Positions 1-9,029 of a stretch of DNA of 25,571 bases are shown piece after piece. Origin of the DNA: Pseudomonadota bacterium. GTDB lineage: Bacteria > Pseudomonadota > Gammaproteobacteria > Halothiobacillales > Halothiobacillaceae. The stretch spans positions 1-25,571 of the forward strand of contig JAJYPA010000064.1 of NCBI GenBank assembly GCA_021795795.1. Direction: 5' to 3'. The first letter of the stretch is position 1; the number at the start of each line of letters is the position of its first letter. The notes below the pieces were generated by a model. That model did no database searches, was not told where the DNA came from, and saw nothing but the letters and a program-made list of their open reading frames with translations. The translations under genes and the position numbers were made by a program.

Positions 1-1163
1 CCAATATGCCCTTGTTCGACCGCTTGGGTGTCGGCGATGAGATCCGCGCCATCGGCATGGAAAAATGGGGCGCGGAATTCGTATCGCCGCACCATGCGCA
101 CAAGCAGGTATTCAACTTTGCCGAAGCCTGGGATAAATCCATGCCGATGGCCTATCAGGTGCCACGTGCCCAGTTTGACGAGATTCTGATCCGCAATGCC
201 CGGCAAAAAGGCGTGGAAGTTATTGAAGGCTGCCGTGCCAAGAATGTGGAGTTCCTGCCGGACGATCATCCGGGCGGCCCCGGTGCGCGCGTCACCGCCG
301 TGATGGATGATGGAACGCAAGCCGAATGGGAAACGAAGTTTGTGGTCGATGCCTCGGGACGCGATACGTTCCTTGCCAACAAGATGCAGTTCAAGCACCG
401 CAACCCCAAGCACAACAGTTCGGCGGTGTACGGCCATGTGCGTGGCGCGATACGCAACGACGGCAAGACCGAAGGCAATATCACCATTTTCTGGTTCGAT
501 CACGGCTGGTTCTGGTTCATTCCGCTGATGGATGGCATCACGAGTATCGGCATGGTGACCTGGCCCTACCATATGAAATCGCGCGGTGACCGCAGTCTCG
601 AACAGTTCCTGCGCGACAACATCGAGACTTGCGCGCCGCTGGCCGAGCGTTTGCGCGGTGCCAAATTTGTGAACAACGTCGAGGCCACAGGTAATTACTC
701 GTATCTGTCTGACCGTACGCACGGTCAGAACTACGTGCTGCTGGGCGATGCCTTCGCCTTTATCGATCCGGTCTTTTCCTCCGGCGTACTGCTCGCCATG
801 CAAAGTGCCGTCATGGCGGCCGATGCGATCGATACGGCCTTGCAGCATCCCGCCAAAGCGGCTGCGGCGCTGAAGAAGTTCGACAAGCAGATCCGGATGG
901 GGCCGAGCGAATTCTCGTGGTTCATTTACCGTGTGACGAATCCGGCGATGCGCGATCTGTTCATGGGGCCGCGCAATATTTTCCGCGTCAAGGAAGCGCT
1001 GCTTTCCCTGCTGGCGGGCGATATTTACGGCAACACGCCCATCTGGAACTCGCTGCGCATGATGAAGGTGATCTATACCGTCGCATCGCTCCGACATCCT
1101 GTGCGTGCCTACCGCGCATGGCAGGCGCGGCGGCACAATATCCGCCCTGTCGCTGAAATCTGA
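1..1163 (+). CDS. Flavin-dependent halogenase-like FAD oxidoreductase (5' end outside window)
   Basis: This is the C-terminal part (about 385 codons seen) of a tryptophan-halogenase-type FAD monooxygenase. The reading frame is open to the window edge (first full codon at position 3). The family's N-terminal GxGxxG dinucleotide-binding segment, normally about 50 residues upstream of the visible MPLFDRLGV, is missing, so the gene is cut by the window and not started at the ATG at 6. Visible marks, numbered from that ATG, are the halogenase signature WxWxIP (WFWFIP, residues 168-173), a VVDASGRD segment near 113-120 and the second FAD motif LLGDAFAFIDPVFSSG near 244-259. Such proteins occur in xanthomonadin and aryl-polyene clusters, where they are thought to halogenate the aryl head or act as oxidoreductases. 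The chorismatase, acyltransferase and glycosyltransferase downstream support that role here. Halogenation itself is unproven, because related members are dehydrogenases. Confidence 0.8.
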   Translation, partial: NMPLFDRLGVGDEIRAIGMEKWGAEFVSPHHAHKQVFNFAEAWDKSMPMAYQVPRAQFDEILIRNARQKGVEVIEGCRAKNVEFLPDDHPGGPGARVTAVMDDGTQAEWETKFVVDASGRDTFLANKMQFKHRNPKHNSSAVYGHVRGAIRNDGKTEGNITIFWFDHGWFWFIPLMDGITSIGMVTWPYHMKSRGDRSLEQFLRDNIETCAPLAERLRGAKFVNNVEATGNYSYLSDRTHGQNYVLLGDAFAFIDPVFSSGVLLAMQSAVMAADAIDTALQHPAKAAAALKKFDKQIRMGPSEFSWFIYRVTNPAMRDLFMGPRNIFRVKEALLSLLAGDIYGNTPIWNSLRMMKVIYTVASLRHPVRAYRAWQARRHNIRPVAEI

Positions 1164-1321
1164 TGTTCAGTTCGCTACGCGGTTGGTGACCTCAACGCCC
1201 AGAATTCGGACCAGAGTTCGGATTTAGAAAGTGTCCGTGGCGCGAATGTCCGTGACGGTCAGCACGAGATGATCAAGCCTGTCTATCTTCATGTGAATGG
1301 AGGGTGTCGGGTTCTGCCGAG

Positions 1322-1954
1322 TCAATTATTCCGGTGCGTGATGAGTGTTTTGATCTGCCGGTCCTGCCAGCGAGAAAAGACCAGCAGTGCCGACAGGCCA
1401 CCGATCAGCGCAAAGAACATATCCGACTGCGCATCCCATTCATCGCCTTGCGTACCCAGAAACTCATCTGCGCCCTGGCCCATGGACAGCGCTGCCGCCC
1501 ATTCGATCAATTCATAGGTCGCGCTGATCGCCAGCACGATGCAGACGACGATAAAGGCAAGCATCTTCCGGCCATTCACGTATGCGCCGCGAATCAGGAT
1601 CTCCCGTGCCACAAGCGCGGGAACCAGGCCCTGGAAGAAATGGCCGATCTTGTCATACGGGTTTCGCTGGAGCCCGAAAAACGCCTGCAGATCGAAGCCG
1701 ATGGGCACCTGCGCATAGGTGTAGGTGCCCCCGACGATGAGGATCAGTGCGTGCATGGCAATGAGCAGGTATAGGAGTTGAGTCAGCGGGAAGCGTTGGT
1801 ACGTGAACCAGAGCACGGGGTACGCCAGCATGACGGGCAAGGTTTCCATAATCCATGTTGCCCGGTCGAACGGGGCGAGACCGGACCAGAGCAGTGCCGC
1901 CATAACGAGGACAGAAGTAACGGGAAGTACGCTGTTTCTCAGTGAGATCGGCAT
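1322..1954 (-). CDS. DUF2238 (YjdF family) inner-membrane protein
   Basis: This is a 210-residue integral membrane protein matching the DUF2238/YjdF family, whose function is unknown. Hydrophobic segments lie at about 9-27, 40-50, 58-77, 105-120, 131-148 and 180-195. The most conserved-looking parts are RNPYDKIGHFFQG (97-109), YELIEW (147-152) and GDEWDAQSDM (170-179); their acidic and histidine residues at membrane boundaries are typical of the family. The ATG at 1954 is chosen because it gives the usual family length. The open frame continues 60 codons upstream, but that stretch is low-complexity, not membrane-like, and crosses a 10-bp tandem repeat. The gene sits on the opposite strand between the halogenase-like gene and the chorismatase, so it is not co-transcribed with the pigment genes, and nothing visible links it to them in function. 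Confidence 0.75.
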   Translation of the reverse strand: MPISLRNSVLPVTSVLVMAALLWSGLAPFDRATWIMETLPVMLAYPVLWFTYQRFPLTQLLYLLIAMHALILIVGGTYTYAQVPIGFDLQAFFGLQRNPYDKIGHFFQGLVPALVAREILIRGAYVNGRKMLAFIVVCIVLAISATYELIEWAAALSMGQGADEFLGTQGDEWDAQSDMFFALIGGLSALLVFSRWQDRQIKTLITHRNN

Positions 1955-2010
1955 AGGGCGCCCTGGAAATCGAATTGAGTGTTGTGGGTGTGCTGGCTCA
2001 TTTTGTCTGC

Positions 2011-2040
2011 CCCCGATTTTCCCCGATTTTCCCCGATTTT
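2011..2040. repeat. Three exact tandem copies of a 10-bp unit
   Basis: The unit CCCCGATTTT is repeated three times without a mismatch in the intergenic region between the divergent DUF2238 gene and the chorismatase gene. It lies 57-86 bp upstream of the DUF2238 start, where a promoter or regulator site could lie. The 10-bp period would put the copies on one face of the helix. No function can be assigned, and it could be simple slippage. Confidence 0.9.
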
Positions 2041-2237
2041 CTTGAGTCGCCAGAATACACCATGATGGTTCGGAGAAGTTTTGCGTGTCTGTGGCCCATT
2101 CCGTACAAGAAGATGGGGCGTATCGATAATGCAAATGCCGGTCATGCCCCCTTATGAGGTGTTAATTCAAGGTAAGATGATCGATCGTAATGTCGTTCTT
2201 TTGCCCCATGGTTGTGATATTTGGCTGTGACTTTTGA

Positions 2238-3341
2238 ATGTTGATGAATAACCCGGAATCCTCCAGCGCTCATGCCCTGCGTTTCGCGCGCCTTTTTGCC
2301 GAGGCGTGTCGTGGGTTTGCGCCTGCTTCGCAGTATGAGGTCGGTTTTGAGCGGGCGCTGGGTGTGGTCTGGTTTGGTGAACCGCCCAGCGATTGTTCGC
2401 CCCAGATGGCCGATGTGCCATTCATGTCCGTCCCCATGCCCGTGCTGCAAACGGATCGTACGGGGGCGGGCGAGCTTTGGCTGGGCGGGGCCGTATCCGC
2501 GACGAAGGAATTCGAGGGCATTCGGTACCGTGCGGACGACGATGTGCTGTTCGGAACAATCACCATCGGCGGGAAAGACAACCACATGGCCGTGGATAGT
2601 CAGTCGGTTTATGAACGTATGTTCCGTTTGCTCGATCAGGCCGGATATCCGTATTTGTGGCGTACCTGGAATTTTCTGGCGGACATCCATGGCAATGACC
2701 AAGGGCTTGAGCGTTATCGGCAGTTCAATGTTGGCCGCCAGGCTGCCTATGACGCGCGCCAGCAGGCTGTCGAAAGCTGCGCACCGGCGGCCTGTGCGCT
2801 GGGGATGCGCGATGGCGGCTTTTGTGTCGGCTTTCTTGCGGGGCGCGTGGCGCCGATCCTGCTGGAAAATCCAAGACAAGTCAGCGCCTACCATTATCCC
2901 GATACCTATGGCCCGCGCAGCCCGACGTTCTCTCGCGCCACGTTGGTGCCGTTGAGTGATGCGTATCTACTGCTGATTTCCGGCACGGCCAGCATCGTCG
3001 GTCACGAGAGCCGACATCTTGGCAATGTGCGGGCGCAAACGCGGGAAACCTTGGCGAATATCTCCGAAATCGTCGCGCAAGCCAATGACCGACTGAACGC
3101 CGCCTGGGCAAACGATCGCCTGCCGCAAGGGCCGGGCTTCATGCTTAACGATCTGCAGCTTCGCGTATACGTGCGGCGACCGGAGGATGCCGACGCCGTG
3201 CGGCGTGAGTTGGGGGTATGTTTGGGCAGGGATCTCAACGTCTGTTTTGTGCAGGCCGATGTGTGTCGGCAGGAGCTGCTGGTCGAAATCGAAGCGAGCG
3301 GACGGGTTCGTCGAACACGCGATGACCAGGAGGCGCGATAG
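2238..3341 (+). CDS. xanB2: Chorismatase, XanB2/FkbO/Hyg5 family
   Basis: This 367-residue protein has the layout of chorismatases (once annotated as pteridine-dependent dioxygenases). These hydrolyse chorismate with loss of pyruvate, giving hydroxybenzoates or a dihydroxycyclohexadiene acid. Family-like blocks are WNFLADIHGNDQGLERYRQF at about 144-163, SAYHYPDTYGPRSPTFSRAT at 216-235 and LISGTASIVGHESRHLGN at 246-263. The C-terminal half resembles the RidA/YjgF fold known for the family. In Xanthomonas, XanB2 supplies 3-hydroxybenzoate for xanthomonadin and 4-hydroxybenzoate for ubiquinone; the neighbours here suggest the pigment route. Whether the product is 3-HBA, 4-HBA or both cannot be read by eye. 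The start could be ATG 2238 or ATG 2244; neither has a clear Shine-Dalgarno sequence. The stop overlaps the next start by one base. Confidence 0.85.
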   Translation: MLMNNPESSSAHALRFARLFAEACRGFAPASQYEVGFERALGVVWFGEPPSDCSPQMADVPFMSVPMPVLQTDRTGAGELWLGGAVSATKEFEGIRYRADDDVLFGTITIGGKDNHMAVDSQSVYERMFRLLDQAGYPYLWRTWNFLADIHGNDQGLERYRQFNVGRQAAYDARQQAVESCAPAACALGMRDGGFCVGFLAGRVAPILLENPRQVSAYHYPDTYGPRSPTFSRATLVPLSDAYLLLISGTASIVGHESRHLGNVRAQTRETLANISEIVAQANDRLNAAWANDRLPQGPGFMLNDLQLRVYVRRPEDADAVRRELGVCLGRDLNVCFVQADVCRQELLVEIEASGRVRRTRDDQEAR

Positions 3342-4126
3342 TGCTGGCTCTTCGCCGCTTGCGCGCGGTATTTCAGACTCTTCATGAGGTCACCTCTATG
3401 GTGTTGGGGGTGTCCTCTTTTACCCTGTTGTGTCTAGTCTGGTTGCCGTTCGTCTGGGTTTTGCGGCCATTGTTTTCCGGGGAGGCACGGCGTCTTATTG
3501 GTCATCGTATCGGGCGGCGATTCATTCATCAGGGCTTTCGCCTTTATCTCGGTTTTTTGCGACTGTTCTGCGCCAACCATTTTGATCTTGCGGCACTGGA
3601 TGCGTTAAGAAATGCGCCGCCGCGGGTGCTGGTGGCCAATCATCCTTCATTGCTGGATGTCTTGCTGATCGTTTCCCGGCTGCCGAATGTGGTGTGCGTG
3701 ATGAAAGCCGGGCTGATGAACAATATCCTGTTCGGGGCCGCCGCGCGCATGGCGGGCTACATTCGCAACGACGGCCCGCTGGAAATGATTCTGCAGGCCG
3801 ACGCGGCCTTGGCCGAGGGCGCGCATGTGCTGATTTTTCCCGAAGGCGGGCGCACGGTCGAATTTCCACTCGATCCCTTCGGCCAAAGTGCTGCCTTGAT
3901 CGCCCGGCGTGCCAATGTGTCGATTCAATCCCTGCTGATCGGTTTTTCCAGCCCCTACCTCGGAAAACACTGGCCGTTATGGCGGCGGCCCGAATTGCCG
4001 TTACGCTGGTCTGTGCGCCTCGGTACGTGTTATCCCCGGCCCGCCGATGTGACGGCCTGCACCCGCCAGATGGAACACGACATGCGAATGGCATTGAGCG
4101 CACAGCCCGGATCGAGTCGCCCATGA
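3341..4126 (+). CDS. PlsC-type lysophospholipid/1-acyl-glycerol-phosphate acyltransferase
   Basis: This is a 261-residue membrane-anchored acyltransferase of the PlsC/LPLAT family. It has a hydrophobic N-terminal anchor at about 22-45, the catalytic HxxxxD motif (HPSLLD, His101 and Asp106) and the substrate-phosphate motif FPEGGRT (166-172). The GTG start at 3341 shares its first base with the chorismatase stop and is preceded at good spacing by CAGGAGG (3327-3333), which fixes the start. In aryl-polyene loci such acyltransferases are believed to attach the polyene chain to a membrane lipid or sugar. A housekeeping phospholipid role is the alternative, but tight coupling to the chorismatase and glycosyltransferase favours the pigment pathway. 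The end overlaps the next gene as ATGA. Confidence 0.85.
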   Translation: MLALRRLRAVFQTLHEVTSMVLGVSSFTLLCLVWLPFVWVLRPLFSGEARRLIGHRIGRRFIHQGFRLYLGFLRLFCANHFDLAALDALRNAPPRVLVANHPSLLDVLLIVSRLPNVVCVMKAGLMNNILFGAAARMAGYIRNDGPLEMILQADAALAEGAHVLIFPEGGRTVEFPLDPFGQSAALIARRANVSIQSLLIGFSSPYLGKHWPLWRRPELPLRWSVRLGTCYPRPADVTACTRQMEHDMRMALSAQPGSSRP

Positions 4127-4902
4127 TTGATTCTTCCCTGTTTGAATCATTTGGGCACCTCGTGCTCATCCCGAGCTACAACCCCGGAGAGAAGGTGTTC
4201 GAAACGCTGGCGGCGGCGCGCGCGCAATGGTCACCGGTGTGGGTGGTGGTCGATGGCAGTAACGATGGCACAACCGAACGCCTGTTGGGCCTGGCTCAAA
4301 CCGATCCGGGTTTGCGTGTGCTCGTGCTGCCGGAAAATCAGGGCAAGGGCGCGGCGATCCTGTATGGCTTGGTCGAAGCGCAAAAGGCAGGCTTCACCCA
4401 CGCGCTGACGATGGATGCCGACGGCCAGCATCCGGCAGAGCGCATCCCCGATTTCATGCAGCAATCACTGCAGGCACCTGAGGCCATGATTCTGGGCAAG
4501 CCCGTTTTTGCGGCCGATGCGCCCAAGCTGCGCGTCTACGGGCGACAGGTTTCCAACACCTGGGCGAATCTGGAAACCCTGTGGATGGGCATCGGCGATT
4601 CGCTGTTCGGCTTTCGGGTCTACCCCATCGAACCGCTCAAGAAGATCATGTTGCGCCATCGCTGGATGCGCCGGTTCGACTTTGACCCCGAAGCGGTCGT
4701 GCGGCTCTGTTGGGCGGGCGTTCGGCCCATCAATGTGCCGACGACGGTGCGTTACTTCACGGCGGAAGAAGGCGGTGTGTCGCACTTCAATTATCTGCGC
4801 GACAACCTGCTGCTGACCGGGATGCACACCCGATTGTTTTTGGGTTTTCTGTGGCGATTGCCTAAACTTTTGGTGCAGCGGCTGTTTTCCCGCTACCGTT
4901 AA
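4123..4902 (+). CDS. Family 2 glycosyltransferase (dolichol-phosphate-mannose-synthase-like)
   Basis: This is a 259-residue cytoplasmic GT-A-fold glycosyltransferase. The N-terminal strand LVLIPSYNPGE (13-23) is followed by the nucleotide-binding VVVDGSNDGT (41-50) and the metal-binding region MDADGQH (97-103, DxD-like). There are no C-terminal transmembrane helices. The start ATG at 4123 overlaps the acyltransferase stop (ATGA), showing translational coupling; a longer open frame upstream lies inside the acyltransferase gene and is ignored. Family members are found in xanthomonadin and aryl-polyene clusters next to PlsC-type acyltransferases, probably glycosylating the lipid anchor. The sugar donor cannot be predicted. 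The stop codon overlaps that of the convergent glycerate kinase by four bases. Confidence 0.85.
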   Translation: MIDSSLFESFGHLVLIPSYNPGEKVFETLAAARAQWSPVWVVVDGSNDGTTERLLGLAQTDPGLRVLVLPENQGKGAAILYGLVEAQKAGFTHALTMDADGQHPAERIPDFMQQSLQAPEAMILGKPVFAADAPKLRVYGRQVSNTWANLETLWMGIGDSLFGFRVYPIEPLKKIMLRHRWMRRFDFDPEAVVRLCWAGVRPINVPTTVRYFTAEEGGVSHFNYLRDNLLLTGMHTRLFLGFLWRLPKLLVQRLFSRYR

Positions 4903-6053
4903 CCCGGTTTCGATGACGCGCCGAGCCACGCAACCGTGGCTTCTGCTGTGCGTTCGGCAATCAGTGCCACCGCATGCGCGATGGCGTCCTCAACATCAAC
5001 GCTATCCCTGCACAAAGGCCAAGCGGCCCACAAGCCCAACGTTTTGATTTGCGCGTGTGTCATGCGCACGCTGCCCGCAATGCAGATGACCGGTTTATCG
5101 AATCGACGTGCGCGACGGATGACTTCAGCGACGACCTTGCCTTGTGCCGTCTGCGTATCCAGCGCCCCTTCGCCCGTCAGCACGAGATCGGCTTGTTCGA
5201 TGGCTGCGTCCAGCGCCAGCAAATCGGCCAGATACGCGCTGCCCCTTTGCCTTGTTGCGCCCAGCACGGCGCCAAGGGCAAACCCCAAGCCACCTGCTGC
5301 GCCCATGCCGGGCGCATCGGGCGCGCAGTGCAGTTGCCTGACCGTTTCTATGTGCGCGGCGATCTGCCGGAGCCGCGCATCCATTTCTGCAACATCACTT
5401 GCTGCCAGCCCCTTTTGCGGGCCGAAAACCGCAGTAGCGCCGTCCGGACCGGTCAGCGGGTTGTCCACATCGGTCAGGCAGATGAGTTCGACGTGCGCGA
5501 GACGCGTATCCAGTTCGGAAAAATTGACCCGATCCAGCGTTTTGAGGCCATCCGGCGTTGGGGTGAGCGGCTGGTCGTTCTTGTTTAGAAATCGAACACC
5601 CAAGGCCGAGAGCATCCCCGCACCCGCGTCGTTGGTGCCGCTACCGCCCAGGCCGATCACCAGCTTTTGCGCGCCACGATCCAGCGCACACCGCAGCAAT
5701 TCACCGACACCGCGCGTGTCGAACTGCCACGGATTGCGCCGCCCCGGGGCGGTGAGATTCAAGCCACAGGCGCTGGCGGCTTCGATGACGGCCATGTCCT
5801 GTGCCGGAACCCAGCCCCACGACGCGTCGACCATTGCACCATCTGGCCCATGCACGCGGTCACGGCGCCATTGCCCATTCAACGCCTGCGTGATGCGCTC
5901 CGCCGTGCCTTCGCCGCCATCGGCCATGGGGATGCATTCGATTCGGGCATCCGGCACCACGAGGCGGACGCCCTGCGCCATGGCTTTGGCCGCAGCCGGG
6001 CTGGATAAGCTGCCCTTGAAGCTATCCGGGCAGATAACAATGCGTAATCTCAT
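4899..6053 (-). CDS. glxK: Glycerate kinase (GlxK/GarK family)
   Basis: This 384-residue kinase phosphorylates D-glycerate, feeding glyoxylate- or photorespiration-derived carbon into lower glycolysis (the usual GarK/GlxK product is 2-phosphoglycerate). It begins MRLRIVICPDSFKGSLSS, the family's N-terminal signature, and has PMADGGEGTAE at about 47-57, GLGGSGTNDAGAGM in the middle and the C-terminal LTGEGALDTQTAQGK. The ATG at 6053 gives the normal family length; the frame extends 45 codons upstream, but that runs towards the ileS promoter region and lacks family features. It is divergent from ileS and convergent with the pigment glycosyltransferase, so it appears to be a single-gene unit. 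In an autotroph it could salvage glycolate formed by RuBisCO oxygenation, but that is inference. Confidence 0.9.
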   Translation of the reverse strand: MRLRIVICPDSFKGSLSSPAAAKAMAQGVRLVVPDARIECIPMADGGEGTAERITQALNGQWRRDRVHGPDGAMVDASWGWVPAQDMAVIEAASACGLNLTAPGRRNPWQFDTRGVGELLRCALDRGAQKLVIGLGGSGTNDAGAGMLSALGVRFLNKNDQPLTPTPDGLKTLDRVNFSELDTRLAHVELICLTDVDNPLTGPDGATAVFGPQKGLAASDVAEMDARLRQIAAHIETVRQLHCAPDAPGMGAAGGLGFALGAVLGATRQRGSAYLADLLALDAAIEQADLVLTGEGALDTQTAQGKVVAEVIRRARRFDKPVICIAGSVRMTHAQIKTLGLWAAWPLCRDSVDVEDAIAHAVALIAERTAEATVAWLGASSKPG

Positions 6054-6160
6054 GGATATCCCCGGTGGCGAAGGCTTGATGATTAGAAATGGTTTTATCG
6101 AAGCGGGTGAAGCGATTCCGACACTGCCTTGCCACAAACCGCCGCAGGTCGGAAGAGTCT

Positions 6161-6169
6161 TGCTACAAT
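6161..6169 (+). promoter_or_regulatory. Extended -10 promoter element for the ileS operon
   Basis: TGCTACAAT carries an extended -10 TGn followed by TACAAT (one mismatch to TATAAT), 43 bp upstream of the ileS GTG. No good -35 is visible at the correct spacing, which fits an extended -10 promoter. It is the best sigma-70-like candidate between the divergent glycerate kinase and ileS. Confidence 0.5.
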
Positions 6170-6212
6170 AACCGCCATTTTCTTCCAAAATATTTTAAAC
6201 GGCGATCTTTCC

Positions 6213-9029
6213 GTGACTGATTACAAATCAACGCTTAACCTGCCCGATACCCCTTTCCCCATGCGCGGCAACCTGCCGCAGCGCGAGCCCGAGCGTTTGG
6301 CGCAGTGGCAGCAACTGGAATTGTATCGCGCGATTCGCGCCGTCAGTGCCGGTCGGCCCAAATTCGTGCTGCACGATGGCCCGCCCTACGCCAACGGCGA
6401 TATTCATATCGGTCACGCCGTGAACAAGGTGCTCAAGGACATGATCGTCAAGTCCAAGCAGCTTGCAGGGTTCGACGCGCCGTATGTGCCGGGTTGGGAT
6501 TGTCACGGTTTGCCGATTGAATTGATGGTCGAACGCGAACACGGCAAGCCGGGCGCCAAGCTTTCCGCGCAGGAATTCCGTGCTGCCTGCCGCGTTTATG
6601 CGCAAAGCCAGATCGACCGCCAGATGGCCGATTTTATCCGACTGGGTGTGATCGGTGACTGGGCCAATCCGTACAAAACGATGGATTTTGCCACCGAGGC
6701 GGACATCGTGCGTGCGCTGGCGGGCATCATCGAGAACGGCCATCTGCATCGAGGCGAGAAGCCGGTACACTGGTGCGTGGATTGCGGCTCGGCGCTGGCC
6801 GAAGCGGAGGTCGAATATCAGGACAAGAAATCCGACCAGATCGATGTGGCCTTTACGGCCGTGGATTCCGCCGCCGTGCACCGCGCCTTCGGGATTGACA
6901 GCAGCGCGCCGGTTTCGGTGGTTATCTGGACGACCACCCCGTGGACGCTGCCCGCCAATCAGGCCGTGGCGATCAACCCGGAACTGGATTATGCACTGAT
7001 CGAACTGACCGATGGTCGTCGCATTATTCTGGCCGAAGCCCTGCGTGAATCGGCACTGTCGCGGATGAAGCTAGAAGGCGCCGTGCTGGGCACCACGCCC
7101 GGCGCAGAACTCGAAGGCCTGCATGTGCAGCACCCGTTCCTGAACCGGCAGGTGCTGTTGGTTCTGGGCGAGCATGTCACGACCGATGCCGGTACGGGCG
7201 CGGTGCATACGGCACCGGCGCATGGCGAGGACGACTTCAAGGTCGGTCAGCGTTATGGCCTGCCGGTGGATAACCCGGTCGATGGCAGTGGTCACTTCCT
7301 GCCCGACACGCCCTTTGTTGGTGGCATGAACCTCAAGGATGGCGGCGTAAAAATCCTCGAAATCATGCAGGAATCCGGCGCGCTGTTGGCGCACAGCCGC
7401 TTCACGCACAGCTATCCGCACTGCTGGCGGCACAAAACGCCGCTGATTTTCCGCGCGACCGGCCAGTGGTTCATCTCGATGGAACAGAACGAACTGCGCG
7501 AGCAGGCCATGGCGGCGATCAAGACCGTCCGCTTCGTGCCCGAATGGGGTGAAGCGCGCATTGCAGGCATGATCGAAAATCGCCCGGACTGGTGCATCTC
7601 GCGCCAGCGCACTTGGGGCGTGCCGATTGCGCTGTTCGTCGATAAACAAACCGGCGAGCCGCATCCGGACGCACCACGGCTGATGCGCGCGGTGGCCGAC
7701 CGGATCGAGCAAACCGGTATCGATGCGTGGTTCTCGCTCGACCCGAAAGAGATCCTCGGTGCCGATGCCGACCGCTACGAGAAAGTCACCGATACGCTGG
7801 ATGTCTGGTTCGATTCGGGCGTTACCCACGCCACCGTGCTCGACCGCCGCCCGGAGCTGACCTGGCCGGCCGACCTGTATCTGGAAGGCTCGGATCAGCA
7901 CCGCGGCTGGTTCCAGTCGTCGCTGCTGACGGGGGTGGCGCTCAAGGGCGCGGCACCTTATCGCGGTGTGCTCACCCATGGCTTCACGGTCGATGCGCAG
8001 GGCCGCAAGATGTCCAAGTCGCTCGGCAACGTGGTCGCACCGCAAAAGGTCATCGACAAGATGGGCGCGGACGTGCTGCGCCTGTGGGTGGCCTCGACCG
8101 ATTTCTCCGGCGAGATGACCGTCTCCGACGAAATCCTGCAACGGGCGGGCGACGCCTATCGCCGCATCCGCAACACGGCACGCTATCTGCTGGCCAACAT
8201 CAACGATTTCGACCCGAACACCGATTGCGTGGCAAACGAAGACTTGCTGCCGCTGGATGCCTGGCTGCTCGATCACGCCGCACAACTGCATCAAGCCGTG
8301 TTGGCGGATTTTGAAACCTACGACTTCCACAGCCTCGTGGTGCGGGTGCACCATTTCTGCTCTATCGAGCTTGGCGCGTTCTACCTCGATATCGTCAAGG
8401 ATCGCATCTACACCGGCCAGAAAAACGCGCCGATGCGCCGCTCGGCGCAAACCGTGATGTGGCGCGTGATCGAGGCGCTCACTCGCTGGATGGCGCCGAT
8501 CACCTCGTTCACGGCCGACGAGCTTTGGGCGCATCTGCCCACGCTGGCCGAGCCTCGGGCGCCTTCGGTGTTTCTGGTAACGCATACCCATGATCTGGTG
8601 ACCGTGCTCAGCGATGAGCAACGCGCGTTTTGGGCGAAGTTGATCGACCTGCGCGATGTTGTCAATCGCTACGCCGAAGTCGCCCGCAACGAAAAGATCA
8701 TCAAGGCCAACCTCTCTGCGAAGGTGACGCTGTTTGTCGATGATATGCTGGCCGATTTCCTCAAACCCATCCGCGACGAACTGAGGTTTGTGTTGATCGT
8801 CTCTGAACTGGATGTATTGCCACTGGCAAACGCGCCGACGACAGCCACGGTTGAAACCCTGCCGAGTGGCGAGAAAATGGCCGTGCAGATCGCCGCGAGC
8901 GTTGCGCCCAAGTGTGAGCGCTGCTGGCATCTGCAGCCGGATGTCGGCAGCCATGCCGCGCATCTGACGCTTTGTGGTCGTTGTATCGAGAATATCGACG
9001 GCGCGGGCGAAACGCGGGTCTGGGCATGA
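6213..9029 (+). CDS. ileS: Isoleucyl-tRNA synthetase
   Basis: This 938-residue cytoplasmic class I aminoacyl-tRNA synthetase charges tRNA-Ile and edits misactivated valine. The HIGH motif lies in [12 protein letters not shown] (57-68) and KMSKS is at about 599-603 ([10 protein letters not shown]). The CP1 editing domain has [12 protein letters not shown] and the [15 protein letters not shown] segment. The C-terminal zinc site has two CxxC pairs (CERC and CGRC). The GTG at 6213 is chosen because the product then starts like E. coli IleS ([12 protein letters not shown]) and has the same length; the frame continues 28 codons upstream without family similarity. The bacterial-type editing and zinc features suggest the standard, mupirocin-sensitive class, which is inference. 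It is first in the ileS-lspA-fkpB-ispH operon and overlaps lspA by ATGA. Confidence 0.98.
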   Translation: MTDYKSTLNLPDTPFPMRGNLPQREPERLAQWQQLELYRAIRAVSAGRPKFVLHDGPPYANGDIHIGHAVNKVLKDMIVKSKQLAGFDAPYVPGWDCHGLPIELMVEREHGKPGAKLSAQEFRAACRVYAQSQIDRQMADFIRLGVIGDWANPYKTMDFATEADIVRALAGIIENGHLHRGEKPVHWCVDCGSALAEAEVEYQDKKSDQIDVAFTAVDSAAVHRAFGIDSSAPVSVVIWTTTPWTLPANQAVAINPELDYALIELTDGRRIILAEALRESALSRMKLEGAVLGTTPGAELEGLHVQHPFLNRQVLLVLGEHVTTDAGTGAVHTAPAHGEDDFKVGQRYGLPVDNPVDGSGHFLPDTPFVGGMNLKDGGVKILEIMQESGALLAHSRFTHSYPHCWRHKTPLIFRATGQWFISMEQNELREQAMAAIKTVRFVPEWGEARIAGMIENRPDWCISRQRTWGVPIALFVDKQTGEPHPDAPRLMRAVADRIEQTGIDAWFSLDPKEILGADADRYEKVTDTLDVWFDSGVTHATVLDRRPELTWPADLYLEGSDQHRGWFQSSLLTGVALKGAAPYRGVLTHGFTVDAQGRKMSKSLGNVVAPQKVIDKMGADVLRLWVASTDFSGEMTVSDEILQRAGDAYRRIRNTARYLLANINDFDPNTDCVANEDLLPLDAWLLDHAAQLHQAVLADFETYDFHSLVVRVHHFCSIELGAFYLDIVKDRIYTGQKNAPMRRSAQTVMWRVIEALTRWMAPITSFTADELWAHLPTLAEPRAPSVFLVTHTHDLVTVLSDEQRAFWAKLIDLRDVVNRYAEVARNEKIIKANLSAKVTLFVDDMLADFLKPIRDELRFVLIVSELDVLPLANAPTTATVETLPSGEKMAVQIAASVAPKCERCWHLQPDVGSHAAHLTLCGRCIENIDGAGETRVWA

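Noticed and set aside
4899..4902. Convergent stop-codon overlap (TTAA) between the glycosyltransferase and glycerate kinase genes
   Set aside because: Compact convergent ends are common; the four-base overlap by itself needs no special explanation.
7071..8963. Minus-strand open frame of 630 codons
   Set aside because: It is antisense to ileS, His/Arg-rich and without recognisable motifs; a reading-frame shadow.
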